From JAGPCK01 sp964535575 (GTDB lineage: Bacteria; Bacteroidota; Bacteroidia; UKL13-3), in the NCBI GenBank assembly GCA_964535575.1, contig CAZHTC010000011.1:9807-73806 (forward strand): DNA of 64,000 nucleotides, written 5' to 3'. Both the position numbers and the translations under genes were made by a program. Shown here in pieces: positions 1 through 8,467 of the stretch. A model generated the notes under the pieces. It did not search any database. It was not told the origin of the DNA and saw only the letters and a program-made list of their open reading frames with translations. Numbering within the stretch: position 1 is the first letter of the stretch; each line of letters opens with the position of its first letter.

Positions 1-617
1 TTTTTCATGTTTTCCATGGCGTTGGTCAACTGGTATTCGCCCTTTTCTTTGATGTCGTTATCCAGCAGGTATTGCAGTTCCTGCTTCAGGTATTCTCCGT
101 CTTTAAAATAGTAAATGCCTATAATGGCCAAGTCTGAAACAAACTCCTGTGGTTTTTCTATAAACTCGGTGATAATGCCTTCGGGGTTTACTTTTACTAC
201 ACCAAATTGCCTTGGGTCGTCAATTTGCTGCACCCAAATAATGGCGTCTTTTGTGCGGTCGAGGGTGAAGTTTGCTTTAAAAAGGGTATCGGCAAAAACA
301 ACCGACACATTTCCCATCAGCGATTCTTTTGCACAAAGAATGGCATGGGCCGTACCCAGTGGCTCGTCCTGATAATAGATCTTACCTTTTGCTCCTACAC
401 TTTTGGCTATATCCATCAGGTTTTTTTCAACCTCTTCGCCAAAATGGCCCACCACAAAAGCTACCTCCTGAACACCCTCTCCGCAAACAGTCACAATGTC
501 TTCGATGAGCCATTGAACGATAGGTTTGCCGGCAACTGGAATAAGTGGCTTGGGAACAGTTAATGTGTGCGGCCTCATTCGCTTACCCATACCGGCCATT
601 GGTACAATTATATTCAT
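1..617 (-). CDS. Sugar-phosphate nucleotidyltransferase, N-terminal part (3' end cut by window edge)
   Basis: Reading the minus strand from the ATG at 617 gives about 205 residues, open at the left edge. Residues 1-30 hold the nucleotidyltransferase signature GMGKRMRPHTLTVPKPLIPV followed by AGKPI, the nucleotide-binding loop of enzymes that join a sugar 1-phosphate to an NTP. DEPLGTAHAI and a later FVEKP-like stretch (FIEKPQEF) also fit the family. It sits 10 bases downstream of dut and near a flippase, so a role in activated-sugar supply for surface polysaccharide is likely. The exact sugar and nucleotide cannot be told from this fragment. The C-terminal part lies outside the window. Confidence 0.85.
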   Translation of the reverse strand, partial: MNIIVPMAGMGKRMRPHTLTVPKPLIPVAGKPIVQWLIEDIVTVCGEGVQEVAFVVGHFGEEVEKNLMDIAKSVGAKGKIYYQDEPLGTAHAILCAKESLMGNVSVVFADTLFKANFTLDRTKDAIIWVQQIDDPRQFGVVKVNPEGIITEFIEKPQEFVSDLAIIGIYYFKDGEYLKQELQYLLDNDIKEKGEYQLTNAMENMK

Positions 618-627
618 GTTTTTATAT

Positions 628-1065
628 CTATTTTTTTCCTGTATGTCCATATCCTCCGGCACCGCGTTCCGTTTCTCCCAGCTCATCTGTTGGCTGCCAG
701 AAAATTTGGGAACAGGAACTTACTATCATTTGTGCAATACGATCTCCGTTTTGAACTTCGAAAGTGTCAGATCCCAGATTAATAAGCAACACCTTTACCT
801 CTCCTCGGTAGTCGGCATCAACAGTGCCCGGTGAATTAAGAACAGTTATCCCGTGCTTGTAGGCCAGCCCGCTTCTGGGCCGTATTTGCGCCTCATATCC
901 GGTTGGAAGTTCTATAAAAATTCCGGTAGGTATCAGTTTTCGTTCGCCTGAAGCTATAAATTCTGGTTGCGCCAAACTGGCTCTAAGGTCCATTCCGGCC
1001 GAGTGGGTTGTTTCATATGCCGGCAGGGGGTTGCCCGAATGGTTAATTATTTTTACCTGAATCAC
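628..1065 (-). CDS. dut: dUTP diphosphatase (dUTPase)
   Basis: The 145-residue protein hydrolyses dUTP to dUMP and pyrophosphate, keeping uracil out of DNA and feeding dTMP synthesis. All five trimeric dUTPase motifs are visible in order: AGMDLRA (about residue 24), PRSGLA (about 63), the uracil pocket NSPGTVDADYRGEV (about 77), NGDRIAQMIV (about 106) and the C-terminal flexible arm ERGAGGYGHTG. The length is normal for the homotrimeric family. It lies 11 bases downstream of the flippase and 10 bases upstream of the nucleotidyltransferase on the same strand, so the three are probably co-transcribed. No defect is seen. Confidence 0.97.
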   Translation of the reverse strand: MIQVKIINHSGNPLPAYETTHSAGMDLRASLAQPEFIASGERKLIPTGIFIELPTGYEAQIRPRSGLAYKHGITVLNSPGTVDADYRGEVKVLLINLGSDTFEVQNGDRIAQMIVSSCSQIFWQPTDELGETERGAGGYGHTGKK

Positions 1066-1076
1066 CTGAAAATTGC

Positions 1077-2546
1077 TTAGTGCCGCGAAGTTACTGTTTT
1101 ATTCTTTCTTTCAAACAGCAGGGCTGCCCCCGCAAAAACCAGCAGCATACCCCCGCTTAACAAATGGCCTGCCGAATCTGAAATCCTGTTTTGCAACTGC
1201 CCATGCAGAAAAAACAGGAGAAGAGCCAGGATGGTATAGGCGGCAACCCGTCCGGTTTGATAGGGAATGGGGTATGCTTTTTGCCCCCATACATAGGAAA
1301 TCAACATCATGGTGAAGTAACAAATAAAGGTCGCCCACGCTGAGCCAACATATCCATAAAGCGGAATCCACCATATGTTTAACACAATGGTAATAATTGC
1401 TCCCAAAATTGAAATAATGGCGCCTTTATTCGTCTGATCCGAAAGTTTATACCATATTGAAAGATTAAAGTAAACCCCAAGACACACATTGGCCAGCAGC
1501 AGCACCGGAACCACTTTTAACCCCTCCCAAAAGTCGGGGCCGATAAAATATTTAAACACATCTACAAACAGGGTAACCAACAGAAAGATAAACAGGCAAA
1601 TAATAATAAAATAGTTCATGACCCGCGCGTACACTTTTCTGCTATCTTCGCTTGCCGCATGCGAGAAGAAAAACGGTTCGGCAGCGTACCGGTAAGCCTG
1701 AATAAACAGGGTTATCAGTATGGAAAGTTTATAATTGGCCCCATAAATCCCCACCTGCCTTAAGCCTTCATTCATATCCGGGAGCAGGTACTTCATTATG
1801 GCGCGGTCAAGGGTTTCGTTTATCATTCCTCCAAGACCTACAATAAGTAACGGTACCCCATAAGCCAGCATTTGTTTCCATGTTGTCGCGTCAAAACCAT
1901 TGCTAACCAACTTTATTTCTTTAAACAACAGTGGGAGGGTAAGTGCGCTTGCAACTAAATTTGAAATGAAAACATACCCTACGCCTATCTGCCCGGAATA
2001 AAAGGGAAGTGACAGGTTTTGGGTTTGTTGCACATAAGGGCATAACAGCAAAAAGTACAGGTTTAACAAAATGTTGATGAGGATATTGGTGTTTTTTACA
2101 AGTGCAAATCGCATCGGTTTGCTTTGTTGCCTCAGATATGCAAACGGTACACTCGCCAACGCATCAAGCGAGAGAATAGAGGCAAAATAGATTACATATT
2201 CCGGGTGGTGTTCGTAATGAATTGCTTTGGCAACAGGCTGCGCAAATAAATTAATCAGCCCTAGGAATAACAACGATGAGCCAATCAGCGAGATAAGTGC
2301 GGTAGAATACACTTTGGGGTTATTGGGTTCCTTGCTGGCAAATCGGAAAAATGCCGTTTCCATTCCATAAGTAAGCAACACAATAAAAAATGTTACATAG
2401 CTGTAAAACTCATTGATGGTTCCGTATTCGTTAGGGTTGAACACCCTTGTTTGTAAGGGAACTAATAAATAATTAACCAGCCTCCCAAGAATATGGGATG
2501 CCCCGTAAACAACGGTTTGGGAAGCTAGCTTTTTTAATGCGCTCAT
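1077..2546 (-). CDS. Polysaccharide/lipid-linked oligosaccharide flippase (MOP superfamily)
   Basis: This 489-residue protein is made almost entirely of hydrophobic segments, roughly fourteen, separated by short charged loops. That is the pattern of Wzx/MurJ-type exporters that flip lipid-linked saccharides across the inner membrane. The opening (LASQTVVYGASHILGRLVNYLLVP) and the segment GTINEFYSY resemble Bacteroidota lipopolysaccharide biosynthesis proteins of this superfamily. It is first in a minus-strand group with dut and the nucleotidyltransferase. The substrate cannot be assigned; O-antigen-like or capsular intermediates are likelier than lipid II, but this is inference. Confidence 0.88.
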   Translation of the reverse strand: MSALKKLASQTVVYGASHILGRLVNYLLVPLQTRVFNPNEYGTINEFYSYVTFFIVLLTYGMETAFFRFASKEPNNPKVYSTALISLIGSSLLFLGLINLFAQPVAKAIHYEHHPEYVIYFASILSLDALASVPFAYLRQQSKPMRFALVKNTNILINILLNLYFLLLCPYVQQTQNLSLPFYSGQIGVGYVFISNLVASALTLPLLFKEIKLVSNGFDATTWKQMLAYGVPLLIVGLGGMINETLDRAIMKYLLPDMNEGLRQVGIYGANYKLSILITLFIQAYRYAAEPFFFSHAASEDSRKVYARVMNYFIIICLFIFLLVTLFVDVFKYFIGPDFWEGLKVVPVLLLANVCLGVYFNLSIWYKLSDQTNKGAIISILGAIITIVLNIWWIPLYGYVGSAWATFICYFTMMLISYVWGQKAYPIPYQTGRVAAYTILALLLFFLHGQLQNRISDSAGHLLSGGMLLVFAGAALLFERKNKTVTSRH

Positions 2547-2724
2547 TTTAATTCAGAACAAATGTATTGGCCAATGGGGAAACCACCCGTTTAAGTTATA
2601 AACGTTTGACCGCTTTTTCGTACACGCTGCTTTAGGGCTTTATTCACACACCCCTCCCTTTCAGCCTGTTTACTGCGACCAACTAGGTATTCTTTTCACC
2701 AGCAACCCGCATTCCTAAACGTTG

Positions 2725-2732
2725 TATATTTG
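2725..2732 (+). promoter_or_regulatory. Candidate Bacteroidota -7 box
   Basis: TATATTTG matches the Bacteroidota -7 consensus TAnnTTTG and lies 8 bases before the ATG of the TPR gene, in the divergent gap between the flippase and that gene. No convincing TTG -33 element is found at the usual distance, and the resulting leader would be extremely short, so this is a weak call. Confidence 0.3.
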
Positions 2733-2740
2733 TAATTCAT

Positions 2741-4555
2741 ATGTTCCAGAAACTTTTTGTTTTTATTTCAGTGATTCTTTTTTCGCTTGCAGCTTTGGCA
2801 CAAGAGCAGGACGAAAGACTGGCTGCCCAGTATTTTGCCAATGGAGAATACGAAAAGGCCGCAGTGTTATATGAAAAACTACTCAGTAAAAAACCGGCTG
2901 ATGTCTTAGTTTACGACAACCTGCTGAAGTGCTATATAAACCTAAAATCCTTTGATCAGGCTGAGCGGGTTATAAAGCATTTGCAAAAGCGAAACAACAT
3001 CAACCCTTCTTTTGCGGTGGATATGGCTTATATCGCCAAGTTAAGGGGCAAAACCGACATGTTTAAATCAAAGTGCGAGGTCCTTATTAAAAACATGAAA
3101 CCCGATGAGGCATATACCGAACAACTTTCAAAAGCCTTTCAAAAACGGGGAGAGTATGCGTATGCCGCAGAAGTTTATCTGAAGTTCAGGAAATTATCAA
3201 AGGCCGAATTGACTTTTAGTTTGGAGCTGGCCGAGCTTTTTGCCCAACAGGGGCTGGAGGAGCAAATGATTTCCGAGTTTTTAAACCTTCTTTCTTACGA
3301 TGATAGCCAACTGGATGATGTACAGTCGTTTTTAGGCGAACACTTTGAAACAAAAAAAGAAGGAGTTGATTTGATGAAAAAGCTATTGATCAAAAAAATG
3401 GCTGATGACCCCGGTAAAATGGTTTTTCCCGAATTATTAATTTGGCTGTACAGCCAGCAACAGCAATACGAGGCAGCATTTGTACAGTGCAAAGCGGTTG
3501 ACCGCAGGTTTAAATTAAACGGACGAAGAATCTATCAGTTTGCCGAACTTACCCGTGATATTGACCTGCTGGATTTATCTGCCAGGGCCTTTCAGGCGGT
3601 TATTGAGCTTGGTAATGATAAGCCGTTCGCCCTTTCGGCCAGATATGGCCTGCTGGAGGTAAGAAACAAAAAGTTATTATCGGGTAACTATACCACAAAT
3701 GATTTGTTGGGTCTGGAAGCAGATTATATAGAGAATATCAGAGATCTTGGTGTTAATCACTTAAGTGCGAACTTTATTAAAGACCTTGCACACCTGCAGG
3801 CCTTTTACCTGAATAAGGCAGATACAGCTATTATTCTTTTGAAGCAATTGGCATATCTACCAGGAATAAACCCTCAGGTAAACGCCCGGGCAAAATTAGA
3901 GTTAGGAGATATCTATCTTTTTAAGGGTGAAGTGTGGGAAGCCACCTTGTTATACGAACAGGTTGATTATGATTTTAAAGAGGAGCCATTGGGACAGGAA
4001 GCAAAGTTTAAAAACGCACAACTGAGTTATTTCAGAGGAGATTTTGATTGGGCAAAAGCACAGCTTGATGTATTAAAAACCGCCACCTCACAACTTATTT
4101 CCAATAATTCGATAGAGTTGCTGATGATAATTTTAGATAATACCGGATTAGATACTACAGAAAAGCCTCTGGAGTTATATGCCGCAGCCGACCTATTGAT
4201 TTACAGAAACAAACCAGATAGTGCGCTCCTTGTGTTAGAGCGGTTGGAAAAACAGTTTCCCGATCATGAATTAACAGACGATATTCTTTTTCAGAAAGGG
4301 AAAATTGCACTTATGAAAGGAAACTATGAGACAGCTTTATTGTATTTTGAGAGAGTATGGAAAAATTACCCTGATGGAGTGTTGGCCGACAATGCGTTAG
4401 TTTCCTGTGCCAGGATTTATGAAAAACAACTAAGGCAAAATGAAAAAGCGCTTGAGATGTATGATCAATTTATTGCAAAATACCCAGGCAGTTTTTTTAT
4501 TTCAGAAGTCAGAACACATTACCGTTTACTAAGAGGGGATAATATTCCCCAATAA
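2741..4555 (+). CDS. Secreted tetratricopeptide-repeat protein
   Basis: The 604-residue product begins with a signal peptide (KLFVFISVILFSLAALAQ) and is otherwise alpha-helical with repeated 34-residue-like units. Clear TPR pairs lie at the N-terminus (AAQYFANGEYEKAAVLYEKL, VYDNLLKCYINLKSFDQAE) and near the C-terminus (GNYETALLYFERVWKNYPDG, NEKALEMYDQFIAKYPGS). The last units follow the YbgF/BamD-like spacing with YP after the helix. It is therefore probably a periplasmic scaffold. It is divergent from the flippase and convergent with pheS, only 2 bases away. No enzymatic domain is visible and no precise function is claimed. Confidence 0.85.
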   Translation: MFQKLFVFISVILFSLAALAQEQDERLAAQYFANGEYEKAAVLYEKLLSKKPADVLVYDNLLKCYINLKSFDQAERVIKHLQKRNNINPSFAVDMAYIAKLRGKTDMFKSKCEVLIKNMKPDEAYTEQLSKAFQKRGEYAYAAEVYLKFRKLSKAELTFSLELAELFAQQGLEEQMISEFLNLLSYDDSQLDDVQSFLGEHFETKKEGVDLMKKLLIKKMADDPGKMVFPELLIWLYSQQQQYEAAFVQCKAVDRRFKLNGRRIYQFAELTRDIDLLDLSARAFQAVIELGNDKPFALSARYGLLEVRNKKLLSGNYTTNDLLGLEADYIENIRDLGVNHLSANFIKDLAHLQAFYLNKADTAIILLKQLAYLPGINPQVNARAKLELGDIYLFKGEVWEATLLYEQVDYDFKEEPLGQEAKFKNAQLSYFRGDFDWAKAQLDVLKTATSQLISNNSIELLMIILDNTGLDTTEKPLELYAAADLLIYRNKPDSALLVLERLEKQFPDHELTDDILFQKGKIALMKGNYETALLYFERVWKNYPDGVLADNALVSCARIYEKQLRQNEKALEMYDQFIAKYPGSFFISEVRTHYRLLRGDNIPQ

Positions 4556-4557
4556 AA

Positions 4558-5574
4558 TTAACTTATATTTTTAAACTGGTTGAGAAACCGTAAATCGTTA
4601 TCAAAATAGATTCGTAAATCCTTTACATCATATTTAAGCATAGCCACACGCTCCACTCCTAAACCAAAAGCATACCCTGTATATTTTTCCGTGTCTATTC
4701 CGCAGTTACTTAAAACCTGCGGATCAACCATGCCGCAACCTAATATTTCTACCCAACCGCTGTGCTTACATACATTACACCCCTCTCCTTCACATATTCT
4801 ACAGTTAATATCCATCTCGGCACTTGGTTCGGTAAACGGAAAATAACTTGGTCTGAACCTGATCTTCACATTTTCGCCAAATAACTCCTTCACAAAATAA
4901 TATAATGTTTGCTTCAGGTCAGCAAATGATACATTTTCATCAATATACAATCCTTCAATTTGATGAAAAAAACAATTTGCTCTTGCCGAAATTGCCTCGT
5001 TTCGGTAAACCCTACCCGGCATAATTACCCGCATAGGTGGCTTATTTTTTTCCATATATCTTACCTGCACAGACGAAGTGTGGGTTCTTAAAGCAATTTC
5101 TTTATCAATAAAAAATGTGTCCTGCATATCTCTGGCCGGATGATTATCCGGAAAATTGAGTGCTGAGAAATTATGCCAGTCGTCTTCTATCTCTGGTCCG
5201 TCAGTAATAGCAAACCCAAGTTTTCTGAATATACCCGTTAATTCTTCCTGAATCAAAGAGAGTGGATGTTTAGTGCCGGTATTAATTGAGTTTCCGGGTA
5301 ATGTTAAATCAAGTTCGTTGGTTAATCCGCTATCTGCCGAATCAAATTGTGCTTTATATTGGTCGTAGGTGTTTTGTAATATATTTTTTAATTCATTTAT
5401 TGGTTTTCCATACTCCTTTTTTTGGTCGGGTTGTGCTGTTTTTAACCATTCAAAAAAATCAGATAACTTTCCTTTTTTACTCAGGTATTTTATTCTGAAA
5501 TTCTCCAACTCATCAGCACTGGTAATTTCTATTTTTTTTAATTCTTCCTTTATGTTCTGTATTTCCTCAATCAT
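4558..5574 (-). CDS. pheS: Phenylalanine--tRNA ligase, alpha subunit
   Basis: The 338-residue protein is the catalytic alpha subunit of the alpha2-beta2 PheRS that charges tRNA-Phe. Residues 1-90 form the N-terminal coiled-coil (tRNA-binding) arm. Class II synthetase motif 2 is seen in VYRNEAISARANCFFHQIEG and FTEPSAEMDI, and motif 3 in GYAFGLGVERVAMLKYD. The CRICEGEGCNVCKHSGW segment is a conserved cysteine-bearing insertion of many bacterial PheS. Start ATG is at 5574. The beta subunit gene is not adjacent in this window. Upstream lies a long AT-rich gap. Confidence 0.97.
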   Translation of the reverse strand: MIEEIQNIKEELKKIEITSADELENFRIKYLSKKGKLSDFFEWLKTAQPDQKKEYGKPINELKNILQNTYDQYKAQFDSADSGLTNELDLTLPGNSINTGTKHPLSLIQEELTGIFRKLGFAITDGPEIEDDWHNFSALNFPDNHPARDMQDTFFIDKEIALRTHTSSVQVRYMEKNKPPMRVIMPGRVYRNEAISARANCFFHQIEGLYIDENVSFADLKQTLYYFVKELFGENVKIRFRPSYFPFTEPSAEMDINCRICEGEGCNVCKHSGWVEILGCGMVDPQVLSNCGIDTEKYTGYAFGLGVERVAMLKYDVKDLRIYFDNDLRFLNQFKNIS

Positions 5575-5988
5575 GATAAAACTTTAGCTTTCAAAAATAA
5601 GCATTAAAGAATTTAACTTTCAAATAATCTGCCCTTAGCTAAATAATAAAAAGATTTTAAAATTATATTAGTATTATATAGGGATGTGTTTTTCGGGGAT
5701 AATAAATTAAATTTTCGTTGTGTATTTCGTTGTTTCAATTTAATCAACAGAATTCACACAATCGTAAGAAATGATTATCAATAGTAAAGCGATTTAATAC
5801 ACAACGTTTATAAGTAAATTAACAGTTTAATGTTTAATAATAAGAAAACAATTTTTTGTTTAGTAACTGTTAAAAAGTGACGACCTATTAAAAGTTATCA
5901 TTTTCTGAATGGGTTGTAGGTTGCGGGTTTAACAAAAACCAATGATTACTCACACGAAATACACATACTGAAGTAAATATAGGTTGAC
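5575..5988. other. 414-base AT-rich gene-free region with inverted TGTGTA elements; candidate origin-like region
   Basis: No ORF is supported here. The stretch is very AT-rich, with runs such as TTTAATGTTTAATAATAAG. It holds repeated ATNCACA cores: 5719-5725 (reverse), 5752-5758, 5797-5803 and 5959-5965. CGTTGTGTAT at 5716-5725 is exactly inverted at 5797-5806, and TGTGTATTTCGT at 5719-5730 is exactly inverted at 5954-5965. ATNCACA resembles the right half of the DnaA box TTATNCACA. mnmG and a parS site lie about 4.5 kb away. An origin is possible, but long promoters of the two flanking genes are an alternative. Confidence 0.25.
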
Positions 5989-7566
5989 TCACTTAAAACT
6001 TTCTATATCAACAGTATTGTTATCTAAATCCCAATCAGGCCTTACCTGAAAGGATGTTGACAAAAAAACCACACGTTCTGGTTGTTGTGTAGTGTTTATA
6101 TCACCCCCATCCCAAATTCCATTTTTATTAGTATCAAAAACAATTTTCAACCGGTAAGTACCCGGTAAAACATCTTTTAGTTTTATTATTCCCTCTACCG
6201 GAGATATTATTCCTCTGAACACCTCATTCTTTTCATCTACCAATAATAATACAACAGGTGTATTCTTAGGATTAATTAAATTTAATCCAATAGTACCAAA
6301 ATCCTCAGGCTTCTTAATAACCAAATATGTAACATTTTTTGGCGAAGCGGTTTGAAACACATCAGAAACAGCCTCAATTCCTAAACTTAATATATAAGTT
6401 CCGGGAAGAAGTTTTTTTTCGGGTAAAAGCGCAATGGAAAAGCTATCCTTTTTAAATAATTTAAAAGAGAGTAGTGTAGAGTCTTTTTTTAAATTGATGG
6501 AGTCTTTATTTATAAAAGCAATCGGAGTTGAGCAGGATAATAAAACAGTATCTTCTTTCTGAGACACACTTACCCATTGGTATGGAGTCACTTTTTCATT
6601 GTTAATAAACGAAGGTATAATAATGTTTTTCTGAGGGTATATAATCTCAACCGGCTGATTAAATGTGTTGGTATTGGAGTATAAAAAAAGAGTATCAAAA
6701 TCCGATCTGTTCGTCCACCGGTATGGGTATGTGGTTTTTATTAGGGGAACAAATGTGTTTTTGTAAAAGACTAAGCCGGTCTCTCCCTTTGCCCTGTAGA
6801 CAGTATCTATTATTGAGCCGGGTGCGTAGAGTGGTTTCGTATACGCGAAAAGACTTACGATGCGATTGCTGTCTGTAACCTCAATCGGATTACTTGTAAA
6901 GGTAAATAACTCTCCTTTGTCTGCCACACCATTACTGTTTTCATCTTTAAATCCAGCTACATAGTACTTGCCGGGTTTAACGCGATTTATTTTAAAAACT
7001 CCGCCTGTAATTGATTTCGTGTAAAAAAGAGGCTTTTCCTTTTCAACACAAGAATCACAAATATGGCTGTACAGGCCAACAGTAAAATCTGAAATCTTCT
7101 GTCTTGTAAACGAATTTGTTACCAAGCCTCCCACAAACAATGTATCAATAAAATCTCCCGTCGAAAAAGCATAATTATACTCAAACGCTTTGTTTGATTC
7201 ATTCAGGTCGGCAATAGAACCACCAAAATTAATGGTGTAGGTGGTATTTGCTAAAAGGGTTTCATTTCTATCTAAATCGATATGAAGACATTTGCCCGAC
7301 ACGGTAATGGAGGGTTTTGTTTTAAGTGGCGGAGAGATGGAAACATTTTTTTCTACTTCGGATATAGATATGAATTCATCAAAGCAGATTTCGATATGTT
7401 TTTGAGAGAAATTAACAGTACCAGACGGAGGAGACTCTTTTTGAACAGAAGGGGGAAGCTTATCAACCAGTCCGCCAGAAGGGGGAACAATATTAGCACA
7501 AGAATACAGGAGAAAAAACCAGGGTAAAACAAACAATAAGGGGGTTAATTGCCTATTTATCTGCAT
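5989..7566 (-). CDS. Ig-like domain (SbsA/Big_5-type) outer-surface lipoprotein
   Basis: The 525-residue protein starts with a signal sequence ending in the lipobox LYSC, followed by ANIVPPSGGLVDKLPPS, a hallmark opening of a Bacteroidota lipoprotein family with an N-terminal Big_5/SbsA Ig-like domain. The early part (SGTVNFSQKHIEICFDEFI, then TYTINFGGSIADLNE) fits that domain. Two later segments (KPGKYYVAGFKDENSNGVAD near residue 200 and LPGTYRLKIVFDTNKNGIWD near residue 480) resemble prealbumin-like repeats. It overlaps the upstream methyltransferase gene by 14 bases, suggesting coupled expression. Its biological role is unknown. Confidence 0.85.
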   Translation of the reverse strand: MQINRQLTPLLFVLPWFFLLYSCANIVPPSGGLVDKLPPSVQKESPPSGTVNFSQKHIEICFDEFISISEVEKNVSISPPLKTKPSITVSGKCLHIDLDRNETLLANTTYTINFGGSIADLNESNKAFEYNYAFSTGDFIDTLFVGGLVTNSFTRQKISDFTVGLYSHICDSCVEKEKPLFYTKSITGGVFKINRVKPGKYYVAGFKDENSNGVADKGELFTFTSNPIEVTDSNRIVSLFAYTKPLYAPGSIIDTVYRAKGETGLVFYKNTFVPLIKTTYPYRWTNRSDFDTLFLYSNTNTFNQPVEIIYPQKNIIIPSFINNEKVTPYQWVSVSQKEDTVLLSCSTPIAFINKDSINLKKDSTLLSFKLFKKDSFSIALLPEKKLLPGTYILSLGIEAVSDVFQTASPKNVTYLVIKKPEDFGTIGLNLINPKNTPVVLLLVDEKNEVFRGIISPVEGIIKLKDVLPGTYRLKIVFDTNKNGIWDGGDINTTQQPERVVFLSTSFQVRPDWDLDNNTVDIESFK

Positions 7567-8446
7567 GTTTTATAATATATAATACACTGGAGTAGTTTCT
7601 TCTTTTTCGCGCACTCCAGTTTGATAGTTGACCAATCGCCATTGCTTTAAAAAAACCAAAGAGCGACTTTTTGTGTATTTCACTTCTCCATGAGATATAA
7701 TAGGCATCATAGATCATAGGTAACCTATCTACCACCGTTAATCCATTTTTATTAAATAACGTCTCAATTGATTTATGGTTGAAGTGATACAGGTGGCGAG
7801 GAACATCATAACCATCCCAAAACGACTGATAATGACGGGCATCATAACTATCGGAGTTGGGAACGGCTACAAACATAAGCCCATTGGGCTTTAACACTCT
7901 CCTCATATCGACCACCCATTCCTGTAGGTTATGAAAATGCTCCAGAACATGCCAAAGGGTTATGGCCTCAAACGAGGCATCAGGAAAATCTTTAATTCCC
8001 TCCTCTTTGTGCACAAGAATTCCAAAGTGGTCTTTCACATGTTTCCTTGCCTCCTCCGAAACATCTAATCCCTCTACCTTCCACCCATCATTTTTGGCTG
8101 TGTTCAGGAAATAGCCCAGGCCACAACCAACATCAAGGAGAGAGGCCCGGGTTTTCAGCCGTTCGTTTATTTTCTTAAGTTTATTCTTTTGGCTAATAAG
8201 CCTAACAATATCATACAGGAAATAGATGGCCCCCCTTTTGGAGCTTGTATGAGAAATATAGTTGTCAGATTGATAATAAGGAGAAATATGACTGCTATTT
8301 GGTCTGGGGTTGGTAAAAAGGAGGGTGCAACCAGCGCATCGCTGCAATGAAAACTGCTGCCCGGTAGCAACAAAATCTTTACATGTTCTTTCTGTAACAA
8401 AAGTGTTTTCGCCACATACCGGACATATGGTTAGAGCCTCGTTCAT
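7553..8446 (-). CDS. Class I SAM-dependent methyltransferase with N-terminal zinc ribbon
   Basis: The 297-residue protein has an N-terminal CPVC...CAGC zinc-ribbon-like module (residues 8-40), then a Rossmann methyltransferase fold. The SAM-binding motif LLDVGCGLGYF lies around residue 105, and VEGLDVSEEA and LWHVLEHFHNLQEWV follow in the expected order. This layout is common in polysaccharide-associated C-methyl/O-methyl transferases of the Methyltransf_11/23 type. It sits 21 bases downstream of mnmG and overlaps the lipoprotein gene. Substrate unknown. Confidence 0.88.
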   Translation of the reverse strand: MNEALTICPVCGENTFVTERTCKDFVATGQQFSLQRCAGCTLLFTNPRPNSSHISPYYQSDNYISHTSSKRGAIYFLYDIVRLISQKNKLKKINERLKTRASLLDVGCGLGYFLNTAKNDGWKVEGLDVSEEARKHVKDHFGILVHKEEGIKDFPDASFEAITLWHVLEHFHNLQEWVVDMRRVLKPNGLMFVAVPNSDSYDARHYQSFWDGYDVPRHLYHFNHKSIETLFNKNGLTVVDRLPMIYDAYYISWRSEIHKKSLFGFFKAMAIGQLSNWSARKRRNYSSVLYIIKHADK

Positions 8447-8467
8447 TTCACCACAAAAGTAATAAAT

